Shown: positions 35,768 through 44,733 of the stretch, piece by piece
Layout: the number at the start of each line of letters is the position of its first letter
How positions within the stretch are numbered: position 1 is the first letter of the stretch
Assembly: GCF_010731815.2 (NCBI RefSeq)
Contig: NZ_AP022593.1
Span: forward strand, 496,001-560,000
DNA from: Mycolicibacterium arabiense
GTDB taxonomy: Bacteria; Actinomycetota; Actinomycetes; Mycobacteriales; Mycobacteriaceae
DNA length: 64,000 nt
Direction: 5' to 3'
Notes under the pieces: generated by a model
The model's database searches: none
The model's input: the letters and a program-made list of their open reading frames with translations, nothing else
What the model was told of the DNA's origin: nothing
Made by a program: the position numbers and the translations under genes

Positions 35768-36802
35768 ATGCCACGTCGCGGAGAACCGTTGCGCAAGCTC
35801 GGGTTCCTGACCATCGGGCGCTTCGACCCGGCCAACCCCGGGCCGGGCATGGAGGAGACGCTTCGGACCATCGAGCGGGCCGAGGCGCTCGGGTACGACA
35901 GCGTCTGGCTGCGTGACCGGCACCTGCAGCCCGGCATCTCCTCGCCCGTCGCGATCATGGCGGCGGCCAGCCAGCGCACCAGCCGCATCGAGCTGGGCAC
36001 CGCGGTGATCCCCCTCGGCCTGGAGAACCCGTTCCGCCTCGCCGAGGACCTGGCCACCGTCGACATCCTGTCCGGCGGCCGGATCAACCCGGGCGTGTCG
36101 GTCGGCACGCCGATGCTCTACGACCACTACAAGACCGCGCTCTACCCCGAAGCGCATGACACACAGGACTTCTCGAAGGAGCGCGTGCTGCGTCTGCTGC
36201 GTGCGCTGCGCGGCGAACCGGTCAGCGACTTCGCCGGCACCGTCGGCGTCGAACAGTTCACCGATCGCATTCAGCCGCACTCCCCGGGTCTGGCCGACCG
36301 GGTCTGGTACGGCGGCGGCCTCGAGTCGGCCAGGTGGGCGGGCGAGCAGGGCATCAACTACCTGACCAGTTCGGTGGTGAGCACGCAGGGCACCTCGGGG
36401 GAAACGCCGTCAACTGACTTCGCCACCATCCAGGGCGAGCAGATCGACGCCTATCGGGCACACCACCCGCGACCCGAAACGGCAAGGGTGTCACAGGGTC
36501 TCGTCGTCATCCCGACCGACTCGGCCACCGACGACCAGGCCCGGCGCTACCGCGAATACGCCGCCAGCCGATTCGAACGGACCACCGCTCCGCAGGGACC
36601 GCGCCGGATGCTGTTCTCCCCCGACTACGTCGGCACCTCCGACGAACTCGCCGACCGGCTGTTCGACCATGCCGGCTTCCAGCGCGCCGACGAGGTGGCG
36701 TTCGCGCTCCCATTCACGTTCGGCGCCGACGACTACGCCCAGATCATCGACGACATCGCCGAGAATCTCGGCCCGCGCCTGGGGTGGCAACCACGCATGT
36801 GA
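35768..36802 (+). CDS. Luciferase-like monooxygenase (LLM class)
   Basis: 344 residues of the bacterial luciferase-like TIM barrel. Family blocks are LGFLTIGRFDPANPGPG at the start, AEALGYDSVWLRDRH (about residues 39-53), TSRIELGTAVIPLGLENPFRLAEDLATVDILSGGRI in outline (about 71-106) and YGGGLESARWAGEQGINYL. The cofactor may be FMNH2 or F420, both common in mycobacteria. AGGAAGGGG lies before the ATG. No pathway partner is next to it. Confidence 0.78.
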   Translation: MPRRGEPLRKLGFLTIGRFDPANPGPGMEETLRTIERAEALGYDSVWLRDRHLQPGISSPVAIMAAASQRTSRIELGTAVIPLGLENPFRLAEDLATVDILSGGRINPGVSVGTPMLYDHYKTALYPEAHDTQDFSKERVLRLLRALRGEPVSDFAGTVGVEQFTDRIQPHSPGLADRVWYGGGLESARWAGEQGINYLTSSVVSTQGTSGETPSTDFATIQGEQIDAYRAHHPRPETARVSQGLVVIPTDSATDDQARRYREYAASRFERTTAPQGPRRMLFSPDYVGTSDELADRLFDHAGFQRADEVAFALPFTFGADDYAQIIDDIAENLGPRLGWQPRM

Positions 36803-36821
36803 CAACCGGCGGTCAGCGGGT

Positions 36822-37577
36822 ATGACACCGGTCGTGAGCGTCCGGATCGGCACGTCGGGGTGGTCGTACGACCACTGGAACTCGGTGCTCTACCCGACGG
36901 GCATGCCCGTGTCGCGACGCCTGGCCCGGTACGTGCAGGAGTTCGACACGGTGGAACTCAATGCGAGCTTCTACCGGTGGCCCAAGGACTCCACGTTCGA
37001 GGGCTGGCGCCAGCGGCTCCCCGAGGGCTTCACGATGACGGTCAAGGCGCACCGCGGGCTGACGCACTTCCGGCGGCTGCGGGAACCCGAGGCGTGGGTC
37101 GAGCGGTTCGAACGCTGCTGGCGCGCCCTGGGCGACCGACGCGAAGCCCTGCTGGTTCAACTGCACCCTGCGCTCGCCTGCGACGACGCGTCGACCGCCC
37201 TGCTGGACCGCTTCCTCACGCTGATGCCGGACTGGATTCCCGTGGCCGTCGAGTTCCGCCACCCGTCATGGGACGCGCCGGCCGTCTACGACCTGCTCGA
37301 GCGCCACGGCGCGGCGTACGTCGTAACCAGCGGCGCTGGCCTGCCTTGCGTGCTGCGCGCCACCAGCCGCCTGGTGTACGTGCGCATGCACGGGCCCGAC
37401 GACGAGCACCTCTACGCCGGTTCGTACTCCGACGACTCGATGCGCTGGTGGGCCGACCGCATCGGTGAGTGGCAGGACCAGGGCCGCGACGTGCTGGTCT
37501 ACTTCAACAACGACGGCGAGGGCAACGCCGTGCGCAACGCGTGGACCTTGAAGGACCTGCTGAGTTCCAGCCCCTGA
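36822..37577 (+). CDS. DUF72 family protein
   Basis: 251 residues. It has the DUF72 hallmarks: VRIGTSGWSYDHWNSVLYP at the N-terminus, FDTVELNASFYRWP, TMTVKAHRGLTH, VEFRHPSW and the C-terminal VYFNNDGEGNAVRNA. It is a TIM-barrel protein of unknown activity; some relatives are near DNA-repair genes, as here (HhH-GPD gene 420 bases downstream). Start ATG 36822; GTG 36834 is an alternative. Confidence 0.85.
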   Translation: MTPVVSVRIGTSGWSYDHWNSVLYPTGMPVSRRLARYVQEFDTVELNASFYRWPKDSTFEGWRQRLPEGFTMTVKAHRGLTHFRRLREPEAWVERFERCWRALGDRREALLVQLHPALACDDASTALLDRFLTLMPDWIPVAVEFRHPSWDAPAVYDLLERHGAAYVVTSGAGLPCVLRATSRLVYVRMHGPDDEHLYAGSYSDDSMRWWADRIGEWQDQGRDVLVYFNNDGEGNAVRNAWTLKDLLSSSP

Positions 37578-37608
37578 CGACCGGTGACCCGGCCTAGAAT
37601 TCCTGCCC

Positions 37609-37956
37609 ATGGCGTACGACGAGGACCTCGCCAACCGCATCCGCGAGGTGCTGGCGGGTGAACAGGCCGTCGAGGGGCGCGCCGTCGACGAGAAGCGCAT
37701 GTTCGGCGGGCTCGCGTTCCTGGTCGGCGGACACATGGCCGTCGCGGCCAGCGGACGCGGCGGGCTGATGGTCCGCGTGCCACCCGAGGACACCGAGACG
37801 CTGCTGGCCGCAGACCACGTCTCCCCCATGGTGATGGCGGGCCGCGAGACCAAGGGCTGGCTGCGGGTCGCCGACGACGGCGTGCGCACCACACGCCAAC
37901 TGCGGACCTGGGTGCGCCGCGGTGTCGCCCACGTCACGACGCTCCCACCGAAGTAG
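37609..37956 (+). CDS. TfoX N-terminal domain protein
   Basis: 115 residues. The TfoX-N fold is shown by KRMFGGLAFLVGGHMAVAASGRGGLMVRV and the C-terminal KGWLRVADDGVRTTRQLRTWVRRG. In mycobacteria these small proteins are not linked to competence; their role is unknown. It starts 31 bases after DUF72 and is 41 bases from the HhH-GPD gene, so the three may be one transcript. Confidence 0.8.
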   Translation: MAYDEDLANRIREVLAGEQAVEGRAVDEKRMFGGLAFLVGGHMAVAASGRGGLMVRVPPEDTETLLAADHVSPMVMAGRETKGWLRVADDGVRTTRQLRTWVRRGVAHVTTLPPK

Positions 37957-37997
37957 CCCGCGTTTTGGTGCCCGACCCCACGGGTATCGCAACGAAG

Positions 37998-38651
37998 ATG
38001 AGGGATACGAAGCAATTCGTGCGTCGTCTCATCCGGACGGCGGGCAAGACCTACGCCGAGCAGAGTGGCATCAGGCTGAAGGACAAGCCGATGCCGTTGT
38101 TCCAGCTCCTCGTACTCGCCATGCTCGCCAGCAAGCCGATCGGTGCCGACGTCGCAGCCAATGCAGCTCGCCAGCTCTCCAAGGCCGGCATGCGCACGCC
38201 GCGTGCCGTGCTCTCCGGGGACCGACAGAAGGTGATCGCCGCCTTCGGCCGCGCCGGGTACGCGCGCTACGACGAGAGTTCGGCGACGCGGCTGTGCGAC
38301 ATGGCACGACGCGTGCAGGACGAGTACGACGGCGACCTGCGCAATCTCGGCGTCCGCTGCGGCCAGGACCCCCGCCGGGCGGCCGAGGAACTGATGAAGT
38401 TCAACGGCATCGGGCCCACCGGCGCCGACGTCTTCCTGCGCGAGGTGCAGGTCGTGTGGCCGTGGGTGCGTCCGCACTTCGACGACAAGGCCATCGCCGC
38501 CGCCCGCGAACTGCACCTGCCCACCGCGCCGTCCGACCTCGCCGCGCTCGCACCGCGCAGCAACGCCCAGCTGGCCGCGGCGCTGGTGCGCGTCTCGCTG
38601 GACGACGAGCTGCGCGACGAGGTCATGCGCTCCTCGGTTTCCGAGCGATAG
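37998..38651 (+). CDS. HhH-GPD-like endonuclease III family protein
   Basis: 217 residues from ATG 37998. The helix-hairpin-helix is visible as LMKFNGIGPTGADVFLREV (about residues 130-148). It is followed by PHFDDKAIAAARELHL, where the catalytic Asp of glycosylases is expected. No Fe-S cysteine cluster is present. A base-excision repair role is likely, but the Lys/Asp pair is not in a textbook arrangement. The start is uncertain because no strong ribosome site is seen; a TTG/GTG at 37965/37968 would add 10-11 residues. Confidence 0.65.
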   Translation: MRDTKQFVRRLIRTAGKTYAEQSGIRLKDKPMPLFQLLVLAMLASKPIGADVAANAARQLSKAGMRTPRAVLSGDRQKVIAAFGRAGYARYDESSATRLCDMARRVQDEYDGDLRNLGVRCGQDPRRAAEELMKFNGIGPTGADVFLREVQVVWPWVRPHFDDKAIAAARELHLPTAPSDLAALAPRSNAQLAAALVRVSLDDELRDEVMRSSVSER

Positions 38652-38702
38652 GTCACCCGCCTGCGCCGTCGCGTGTGCGTTCGGGCACGCTGGGTGGCCG
38701 AT

Positions 38703-39299
38703 ATGCGTGCCATGAAACGAACCGCCGCGTTGAGCCTCGCGCTCCTAGCCCTCGGTTGCTCCGGGCCGGTCGTCGACACCGGCGAACCGCCCGTCACGAC
38801 CAAGACCACGCCCCCGTCGCCTGCCCCGCCGCAGCAGCCGCGGGTGGAGCACCAGGTCAACGGATTCGACTACGCGGGCGAGGTCAACGGCGCCACCTGG
38901 TACTTCTTCACCACTCCCAGCGGCCGATGGGAGTGTGCGATCGTGCCCCGGGTGACGGCCGGCTGCCAGGCCGCCGGCGGACAGTCCAGCCTGGGCATCA
39001 CGGGAGCGCCCGACTCGGTCCTCGACGCCACGGGCGAGGAGAGCACGCCGAACGCGATCGAGGTGCCCCGCGACGGCGAGCCACGGTTCAGCGCGGTGGA
39101 TCCGCCCGGCTTCGGATTGGCCGAGGGCACGCCTGCCGAACTCCCGTTCAATCGCGTGCTGTCGGTGGCCGGGTTCCGCTGCAACGTGCAGGAGGCGACC
39201 GGGGTGTCGTGCATGTCCGACAAGAGCCGCCAAGGCTTCACCTTCTCCGCCGAGGGCTTCACGCCCGCCTACGTCGAGGTACCTGCCGACGCACCGTAG
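38703..39299 (+). CDS. Putative lipoprotein
   Basis: 198 residues from ATG 38703, or 195 from ATG 38712. The signal peptide KRTAALSLALLALGC ends in a lipobox Cys. It is followed by a Thr/Pro-rich linker (TTKTTPPSPAPPQQP). The external domain, about 140 residues, has four further cysteines (WECAIV, AGCQAA, FRCNV, VSCMS) that can form two disulfides. This is a mycobacterial secreted-domain pattern, but I cannot name the family. It is a surface-anchored protein of unknown function, not clearly linked to its neighbours. Confidence 0.7.
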   Translation: MRAMKRTAALSLALLALGCSGPVVDTGEPPVTTKTTPPSPAPPQQPRVEHQVNGFDYAGEVNGATWYFFTTPSGRWECAIVPRVTAGCQAAGGQSSLGITGAPDSVLDATGEESTPNAIEVPRDGEPRFSAVDPPGFGLAEGTPAELPFNRVLSVAGFRCNVQEATGVSCMSDKSRQGFTFSAEGFTPAYVEVPADAP

Positions 39300-39375
39300 C
39301 GGGACGACGGCGGGCGGCGGCGGCGGTCGCGGTGAGGCACGATGAGGACCGGTGGGTCAGGCCGAGGGGGTACGG

Positions 39376-40425
39376 GTGAGCATGGCCGACGACTGCGTGC
39401 CTGCGTCCGCGCCCACCTGGGCGGGCCTCCCGCTCGACGGCGTGACCCGCGTCGCGGGCGTCGATCGCGCCGCACTGTCCATCAGCCTCGACCCGCTCCC
39501 GGACGGCGCTCCGGTGGTGATCGGCTGCGACGTGGCCCCGGCCGGTTCGGCGGCCACCGTCGTCGACGAGGTACTCGCCCAACTCGAGGTCGTGGCCCGC
39601 GCGGTGTTTCCCGCATGGCTGCCCGGCGGAGAACACCTCGAGGGCGCAACCGCATTCGAGCGCCGCACGGCGCGACGCCTGGCCGAGTCGTTCGCCGCGC
39701 ACAGCACGCACTACGGTCCGTTCCTCGCAGCGCTCGCCGAGGGCGCGCTGATCGGCCGCGAGGTCGACGGTCATCCCGCCGACGTCCGGGCCCGCGGCCT
39801 GATCCGCGTCGTGGCGGCCGCCTACGGCCGGGACCGCGTCGCGGTACTGCTCGACTGCGTCACGCCTCTCGACCTCGACGGCCGGGCGTTCGTCGCCGCG
39901 GCGGCATCCTGGCTTGCCGACCACTCGGGTGCGGCCGTCTGGCTGGTGGGCGCCGAACTCGCCGAACTCGACCGCTTCCCGACCCGCCGACCGACACTGC
40001 CTGCCTTCGTCGAGACCCTGACCCCGACGCCCACCGCCCCCGCGCCGCCACCGGAGTACCCCGCCGTCGCGGGGCGACCGCACCCCCGCAGCACCGCGGA
40101 ACGCGCACTCGAAGCCGGTCTCGCGCGGTGCGCCTGGGCCGCGGGCCGCACGTGGAACCAGGTGCACCAGCCGCATCCGCTGGACGTGCCGATCCGCGTC
40201 GACCTGATGTGGCACGACGCCCGCTGCGCCGTCGAGATCGACGGACCCGATCACCGGGGTGCCCTGAAGTACGCCGACGACCGCCGCCGCGACAACGCCC
40301 TGGTGCTCGCCGGGTACGCGGTCCTGCGATTCACCAACGACGACGTCCACCGGGACACCGCGACCGTCCTGGCCACCATCGAACGACTCCTCACCGACCG
40401 ACGGCAGAAAGGCAACGCCACGTGA
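39376..40425 (+). CDS. Protein with C-terminal DUF559/Vsr-like PD-(D/E)XK nuclease domain
   Basis: 349 residues from GTG 39376, which has AGGGGG five bases upstream. Residues 1-about 240 form a globular domain I do not recognise, ending in a Pro-rich linker (TPTPTAPAPPPEYPAV). Residues about 245-340 carry the nuclease signature: Asp276 in RVDLMWHD, Glu287-x-Asp289 in CAVEIDGPDHRG, then DDRRRDNALVLAGYAVLRFTNDDV. This is the D-X10-ExD-H pattern of DUF559 and Vsr-like endonucleases. The GTG of the next gene overlaps the stop (GTGA). As first gene of a three-gene operon with a HerA-like ATPase, it probably cuts DNA. Confidence 0.7.
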   Translation: MSMADDCVPASAPTWAGLPLDGVTRVAGVDRAALSISLDPLPDGAPVVIGCDVAPAGSAATVVDEVLAQLEVVARAVFPAWLPGGEHLEGATAFERRTARRLAESFAAHSTHYGPFLAALAEGALIGREVDGHPADVRARGLIRVVAAAYGRDRVAVLLDCVTPLDLDGRAFVAAAASWLADHSGAAVWLVGAELAELDRFPTRRPTLPAFVETLTPTPTAPAPPPEYPAVAGRPHPRSTAERALEAGLARCAWAAGRTWNQVHQPHPLDVPIRVDLMWHDARCAVEIDGPDHRGALKYADDRRRDNALVLAGYAVLRFTNDDVHRDTATVLATIERLLTDRRQKGNAT

Positions 40426-41096
40426 GCGTTCTCCCCGACGAGTTGACCGGAACCGAGCAGGCGGTCCTGCTGGTCCTGATGGCCGAAGCGGCTCCCGTGC
40501 CCAATCCGCGACTGCGGGACCTGGGACCCGAACTCAAGAAAAACCATCGAGACCGGTTGCGCGACAAGGGACTCATCGACGTCAAGCCCGGCAGCCCGAT
40601 GGTCCTCGAACTCACCGACGCGGGCTGGAAGCTGTGCCGTGCCATCATCGGCACCGACGCACCCGACGGCGTGCGCGGCCAGAACAAGACGCTGTATACG
40701 TTGATGAAGGCGCTGGGCCGGTATCTCGATCACGCCGATCTGGCGCTGGCCGACGTGTTCGCACCCGTCGACGACTACGCGGCGGTGGGCGTCTCGACCG
40801 AGGGCGTCGCACCGGAGCGGGAAGGCACGGTCGGAGGGGACGTGGAGGACAGGATTCGCAGCGCATACCGGCAGCTCGCCCGTCGTCCCGGCAGCTGGGT
40901 CGGGCTGGTCAAGGTGCGGTCCGCACTGCCCGACGTCTCGCGAGACGAGATGGACACGGCGCTGCTGCGCCTCTATCAGGCGCCCGGGGTGAGCCTCATC
41001 CCCGAGGAGAACCAGAAGACGCTGACCGATGCGGATCGCACCGCGGCGGTCCGGATCGGCAACAAGGACAACCACTTGATCGCGATCGAACCGTGA
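40422..41096 (+). CDS. Winged-helix protein linking nuclease and ATPase genes
   Basis: 224 residues from GTG 40422. The N-terminal 60 residues read as a winged helix (TGTEQAVLLVLMAEAAPVPN, ELKKNHRDRLRDKGLIDV, LELTDAGWKLCRAI). A linker follows. Residues about 145-224 look like a second winged helix, with RSAYRQLARRPGSWVGLVKV and SRDEMDTALLRLYQ, ending in NKDNHLIAIEP. There are no catalytic motifs. It is likely a DNA-binding or adaptor subunit. It overlaps both neighbours, by 4 bases and 1 base, so all three proteins are probably made in coupled amounts and form one complex. Confidence 0.65.
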   Translation: MSVLPDELTGTEQAVLLVLMAEAAPVPNPRLRDLGPELKKNHRDRLRDKGLIDVKPGSPMVLELTDAGWKLCRAIIGTDAPDGVRGQNKTLYTLMKALGRYLDHADLALADVFAPVDDYAAVGVSTEGVAPEREGTVGGDVEDRIRSAYRQLARRPGSWVGLVKVRSALPDVSRDEMDTALLRLYQAPGVSLIPEENQKTLTDADRTAAVRIGNKDNHLIAIEP

Positions 41097-44000
41097 TGGA
41101 CACCGGCCAGCGCGACGCCCTGGCGGGGCTGCGCCTGACGTGGGCGCCGACCGCCGACGACCTCTGGCACTCCCAGGGTGCCCTCCACGTCGGCGGACTC
41201 AACGAATTCGCCCTCGAGGAGGTCGATGCCGCCTTCTCCGACGCGGCGGAGAACCCCGACTCCAACCCGCTGGGCGTGGTCATCCGGGGCCGCGCGGGGT
41301 CCGGCAAGACGCATCTACTGGGTCAGGTCCGCGAACGCGTTCAGGCCCGCGGCGGGTTCTTCCTGCTCGTCGAACTGCTCGACGCCACCAGCTTCTGGCA
41401 GTCCGCCCACGGCGGCATCCTCGACAGCCTCAACCGGCCCGGCGGCGAACGCGAGACCCAGCTCAAGGACCTGCTGTGGCAACTCTCGACGCTGGCGCAC
41501 GTCGGTCGCGCGGACCGTCGATCGCTCATCGGCGACGACGACGTGACACCCGAGATCGTCGAACGCTTCGTCAACGCACTGCACCGCGAACACCGCGCCA
41601 CCGTCAGGGAATGCCACCACACCTTGCGCGCCCTGGTTCTGCTCGGATCCGGCGACCTGGGACTACAGGACGTCGGACAGGCCTTCCTGTCCGGCAACGA
41701 CCTCGACGACGCCGCCCGCGCCGCCTGGCGGCTGCCCAACCCCACGCTGACACCGCAGGAGTCGGTGCGCCAGATCTCCCGGATCATCGCGCTGGCCGGA
41801 CCCGCCGTACTGGCGATCGATCAGATCGACACGCTGCTGGCCCAGTCGACCGATGCCACCGACGTGGCAGGCCGCACGGACAACCGCGACCTCGAACACG
41901 TCGCCCACGGCCTGATGGCGATCCGTCAGACCATGCGTCGCTCCCCCGCCGTCATCGCGTGTCTGCCCGCCGTGTGGGAGTCCATCGAGACCCGCGCAGT
42001 GGGCACGGTGAGCGACCGGTTCCGGGTCACCGCACCGCTGCGGCCGCTGCCGACCGCCGATCTCGGCCGCGCGATCCTCGAGCGCCGATTCTCCACCAGC
42101 TACGCCGCGAAGGGCTTCACGCCGCCGTACCCGAGCTGGCCGATCCTGCCGTCGGCGTTCGACGAGGCGCCCCAGTTCACGCCGCGCGAACTACTCAAGC
42201 GTGCCGACGCCCACGTCCGCCGCTGCCTCGAACGCGACACGCTGGTCGAGTTGGCCTCACTCACCGCGCCCGACGAGGTGCCCGCAAGTGAACCCCGGTC
42301 CGGCGACACCGATCCGACAGGTCTGGACGCCGTCTTCGCCGAATACCGGCGCCGCGCAGTGCCCGCCGCGGCGCTGGAACCCGACGGCGAGGACACCACC
42401 GTGCCCGCCCTGCTGGGTGCGGTGCTCGACGCCTGGATCGCCGAGCTGGGCGAGGAGGAGCAGGCATTCCGGCTCGATCCCCCGCCGGGGCACAAGCCGC
42501 CGCTGCACGCCCGGCTGCGCCAGAGCCTGGACTCCTCCACCGACGACGAGCGGCACTGGGCGTTCCGTGCGATCGCCGCCACGAATGCGATCGCGGCGCA
42601 GACCAGGATCCGAAATGCCAGTAGCGCAGCGGGTTCCGCGTCCGGCTCACAGAAGCGGCGACTGTTCCTGCTTCGCAACACACCGTGGCCGAGCGGCAGG
42701 AAGACCGCAGAACTGATCGCCGAGTTCGAGGCCGCCGGTGGCCGCACGCTGCCGATGTCCGACGACGATCTGCGCACCAGCTTCGCGCTGCGGGACATGC
42801 TGGAGGACGACGACGCCGGGCTGATGGCGTGGTTGCGCACCCGCAGGCCCGCGCACTCGGTGGCACTACTGCGCACGGCCTTCGGCGACCTCGCCGGAGA
42901 CGAACCGCCGCCGGTGCCGGCGCCCTCGGTTCCGGTGCAGGCCGAACCGGCCGCCGCGGCCTACCCGACGGTCGCGGCCTCGGCGCACGAGTTGCCCCTC
43001 GGCGTCGACGCAGGCGACGGCGCGGTGACCGTCGACCTCGCCGCATTGCGCAAGCACACCTCGATCTTCGCGGGTTCGGGCTCCGGCAAGACGGTGCTCA
43101 TCCGGCGGCTGATCGAAGAGGCAGCCCTGCGCGGGGTGTCGTCGATCGTGCTCGACCCGAACAACGACCTGTCCCGACTCGGCGACCCGTGGCCGCAGCG
43201 CCCCGACGGCTGGAACCCCTCGGACGACGCTCGCGCCGAGCAGTACTTCGCGGGCACCGAGGTCGTGGTGTGGACGCCCCGTAGGAACTCCGGCCGACCG
43301 CTGTCGTTCCAGCCGCTGCCCGACTTCGACGGAGTGCGCGACAGCGCCGAGGAATTCGAGGACGCCGTCGACTCGGCGGTCGCCGCGCTCGAGCCGCGCG
43401 CGTTGATCACCGGCAACACGGCGAAGGCGATGCAGTCGCGCGCCGTGCTCAAAGTCGCACTGCGGCACTACGCTCGGCGCGAAACCCAGGCCACGCTACC
43501 GGGATTCATCGCCATGCTCGGTGACCTGCCCGACGGCGTCAGCGAGCTGCCCAAGGGCGCGAAGCTGGCAGCCGAACTCTCGGCCAACCTGCATGCCGCG
43601 ATGGTCAACGATCCCCTGTTCGGCGGCAGCGGTACCCCGGCGGATCCTGAAGTGCTGCTCACGCCGTCGGACGGCTACCGCGCCCGGGTGTCGGTGATCA
43701 ACATGATCGGGTTGACCAGCGACCAGCAGCGCGAGGGCTTCGTCAACCAGTTGCAGATGGCGCTGTTCTCCTGGATCAAGCGGAACCCGGCGGCCGACCG
43801 CCCGCTCGGCGGACTGCTGGTGATGGACGAGGCACAGAACTTCGCACCGTCCGACCGCTACACCGCCTGCACGCGAAGCACGCTCGCGCTGGTCTCCCAG
43901 GCCCGAAAGTACGGTCTGGGACTGGTATTCGCGACGCAGGCGCCCCGCGGCCTGCACCTGCACATCCCCGGCAACTCGACCACGCAGTTCTACGGCCTGC

Positions 44001-44233
44001 TCAACGCGCCCGCCCAGATCGCCACGGCCAGGGAGATGGCCCGCGTCAAGGGTGGTGAGGTGCCCGACATCAGCAAGCTGCGGGCAGGCAATTTCTACGT
44101 GGCGCTGGAAGGGCTTGCCTTCCATAGGATCCGGACGCCGTGGTGCCTGTCGCACCACCCGCAGAGTCCGCCGACCACCGACGAGGTGCTGGAGATCGCT
44201 CAGCGTCCACTGCGGCCGCGACCCGCGACCTAA
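41096..44233 (+). CDS. Dual P-loop ATPase: N-terminal AAA/STAND-like, C-terminal HerA/FtsK-like
   Basis: 1045 residues. Module 1: Walker A RGRAGSGKTHLL (about residues 64-75) and Walker B PAVLAIDQID (about 236-246), followed by a sensor-like AVIACLPAVWE. A mid-region of helices follows (about 330-600). Module 2: Walker A FAGSGSGKTVLIRR (about 657-670), LDPNNDLSRLGD, Walker B GGLLVMDEAQNFAP (about 904-917) and FATQAPRGLH, the pattern of HerA/VirB4/FtsK-type DNA translocases. ATG 41096 overlaps the previous stop; GTG 41093 is equally possible. Probably a DNA pump that hands DNA to the nuclease encoded first in the operon. The stop overlaps the convergent VOC gene by four bases. Confidence 0.75.
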   Translation: MDTGQRDALAGLRLTWAPTADDLWHSQGALHVGGLNEFALEEVDAAFSDAAENPDSNPLGVVIRGRAGSGKTHLLGQVRERVQARGGFFLLVELLDATSFWQSAHGGILDSLNRPGGERETQLKDLLWQLSTLAHVGRADRRSLIGDDDVTPEIVERFVNALHREHRATVRECHHTLRALVLLGSGDLGLQDVGQAFLSGNDLDDAARAAWRLPNPTLTPQESVRQISRIIALAGPAVLAIDQIDTLLAQSTDATDVAGRTDNRDLEHVAHGLMAIRQTMRRSPAVIACLPAVWESIETRAVGTVSDRFRVTAPLRPLPTADLGRAILERRFSTSYAAKGFTPPYPSWPILPSAFDEAPQFTPRELLKRADAHVRRCLERDTLVELASLTAPDEVPASEPRSGDTDPTGLDAVFAEYRRRAVPAAALEPDGEDTTVPALLGAVLDAWIAELGEEEQAFRLDPPPGHKPPLHARLRQSLDSSTDDERHWAFRAIAATNAIAAQTRIRNASSAAGSASGSQKRRLFLLRNTPWPSGRKTAELIAEFEAAGGRTLPMSDDDLRTSFALRDMLEDDDAGLMAWLRTRRPAHSVALLRTAFGDLAGDEPPPVPAPSVPVQAEPAAAAYPTVAASAHELPLGVDAGDGAVTVDLAALRKHTSIFAGSGSGKTVLIRRLIEEAALRGVSSIVLDPNNDLSRLGDPWPQRPDGWNPSDDARAEQYFAGTEVVVWTPRRNSGRPLSFQPLPDFDGVRDSAEEFEDAVDSAVAALEPRALITGNTAKAMQSRAVLKVALRHYARRETQATLPGFIAMLGDLPDGVSELPKGAKLAAELSANLHAAMVNDPLFGGSGTPADPEVLLTPSDGYRARVSVINMIGLTSDQQREGFVNQLQMALFSWIKRNPAADRPLGGLLVMDEAQNFAPSDRYTACTRSTLALVSQARKYGLGLVFATQAPRGLHLHIPGNSTTQFYGLLNAPAQIATAREMARVKGGEVPDISKLRAGNFYVALEGLAFHRIRTPWCLSHHPQSPPTTDEVLEIAQRPLRPRPAT

Positions 44234-44583
44234 TACTCGACGCGGAAGTTGCCGATCAGCCGGATCAGGTTGCCGTCGGGGTCTCGAAGCGTCGACAGCT
44301 GGACGCCCTTGTTGACATCCTCGACGTCACCGGGCGCCAGGCCCTGCTCGGCCGCCTGGGCGACGTGCCGGTCGAGATCGTCTACGGCGACGTTCAGCAG
44401 GCCGGATCCGGCGCGGTCGGCGTCGACGAACACCTGAACCCAGCCACCCGGTACTAACTGCCATTCGACGAGCACGGGCATGGGGTTGTTGTCGGCGGGG
44501 CGCCCGAAGAGCTTCTGGTACCAGGCATTGGCCCGGTCGAGGTCGGACACCGGGACGACGGCGAGCACGTGTTCGATCGACAC
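44230..44583 (-). CDS. VOC (glyoxalase/bleomycin-resistance fold) protein
   Basis: 117 residues from GTG 44583, with GAAGGGA eight bases upstream. A single VOC module pair is seen in IEHVLAVVPVSDLDRANAWYQKLFG and LRDPDGNLIRLIGNF, with Glu/His metal positions partly recognisable. It is a small dioxygenase-, isomerase- or binding-type protein of unknown substrate. It lies between the terminator of the sugar operon and the ATPase gene, and is transcribed alone. Confidence 0.75.
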   Translation of the reverse strand: MSIEHVLAVVPVSDLDRANAWYQKLFGRPADNNPMPVLVEWQLVPGGWVQVFVDADRAGSGLLNVAVDDLDRHVAQAAEQGLAPGDVEDVNKGVQLSTLRDPDGNLIRLIGNFRVEY

Positions 44584-44652
44584 GATCTGTTCCCTTCGTT
44601 GGATTCTCCATACCGACCAGGTGCGGGCCAGAAACTCATCGCGAGACGAGTA

Positions 44653-44698
44653 TGGGCCCCGTGTACGCACGTCACGCGACGCGCGTACACGGGGCCCA
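44653..44698 (-). terminator. Terminator of the sugar/polyol operon
   Basis: Perfect 16-bp arms, TGGGCCCCGTGTACGC (44653-44668) and its complement (44683-44698), with a 14-base loop. It lies 35 bases downstream of the last operon gene (stop 44734, minus strand) and 70 bases upstream of the VOC start. Confidence 0.8.
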
Positions 44699-44733
44699 CG
44701 GTCACCCCGTCGAGAACCTGCCGGTATCCGCGA

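Noticed and set aside
39376..44233. Prophage or integrative element carrying the nuclease-ATPase operon
   Set aside because: No integrase, attachment repeats, tRNA end or composition shift at the borders.
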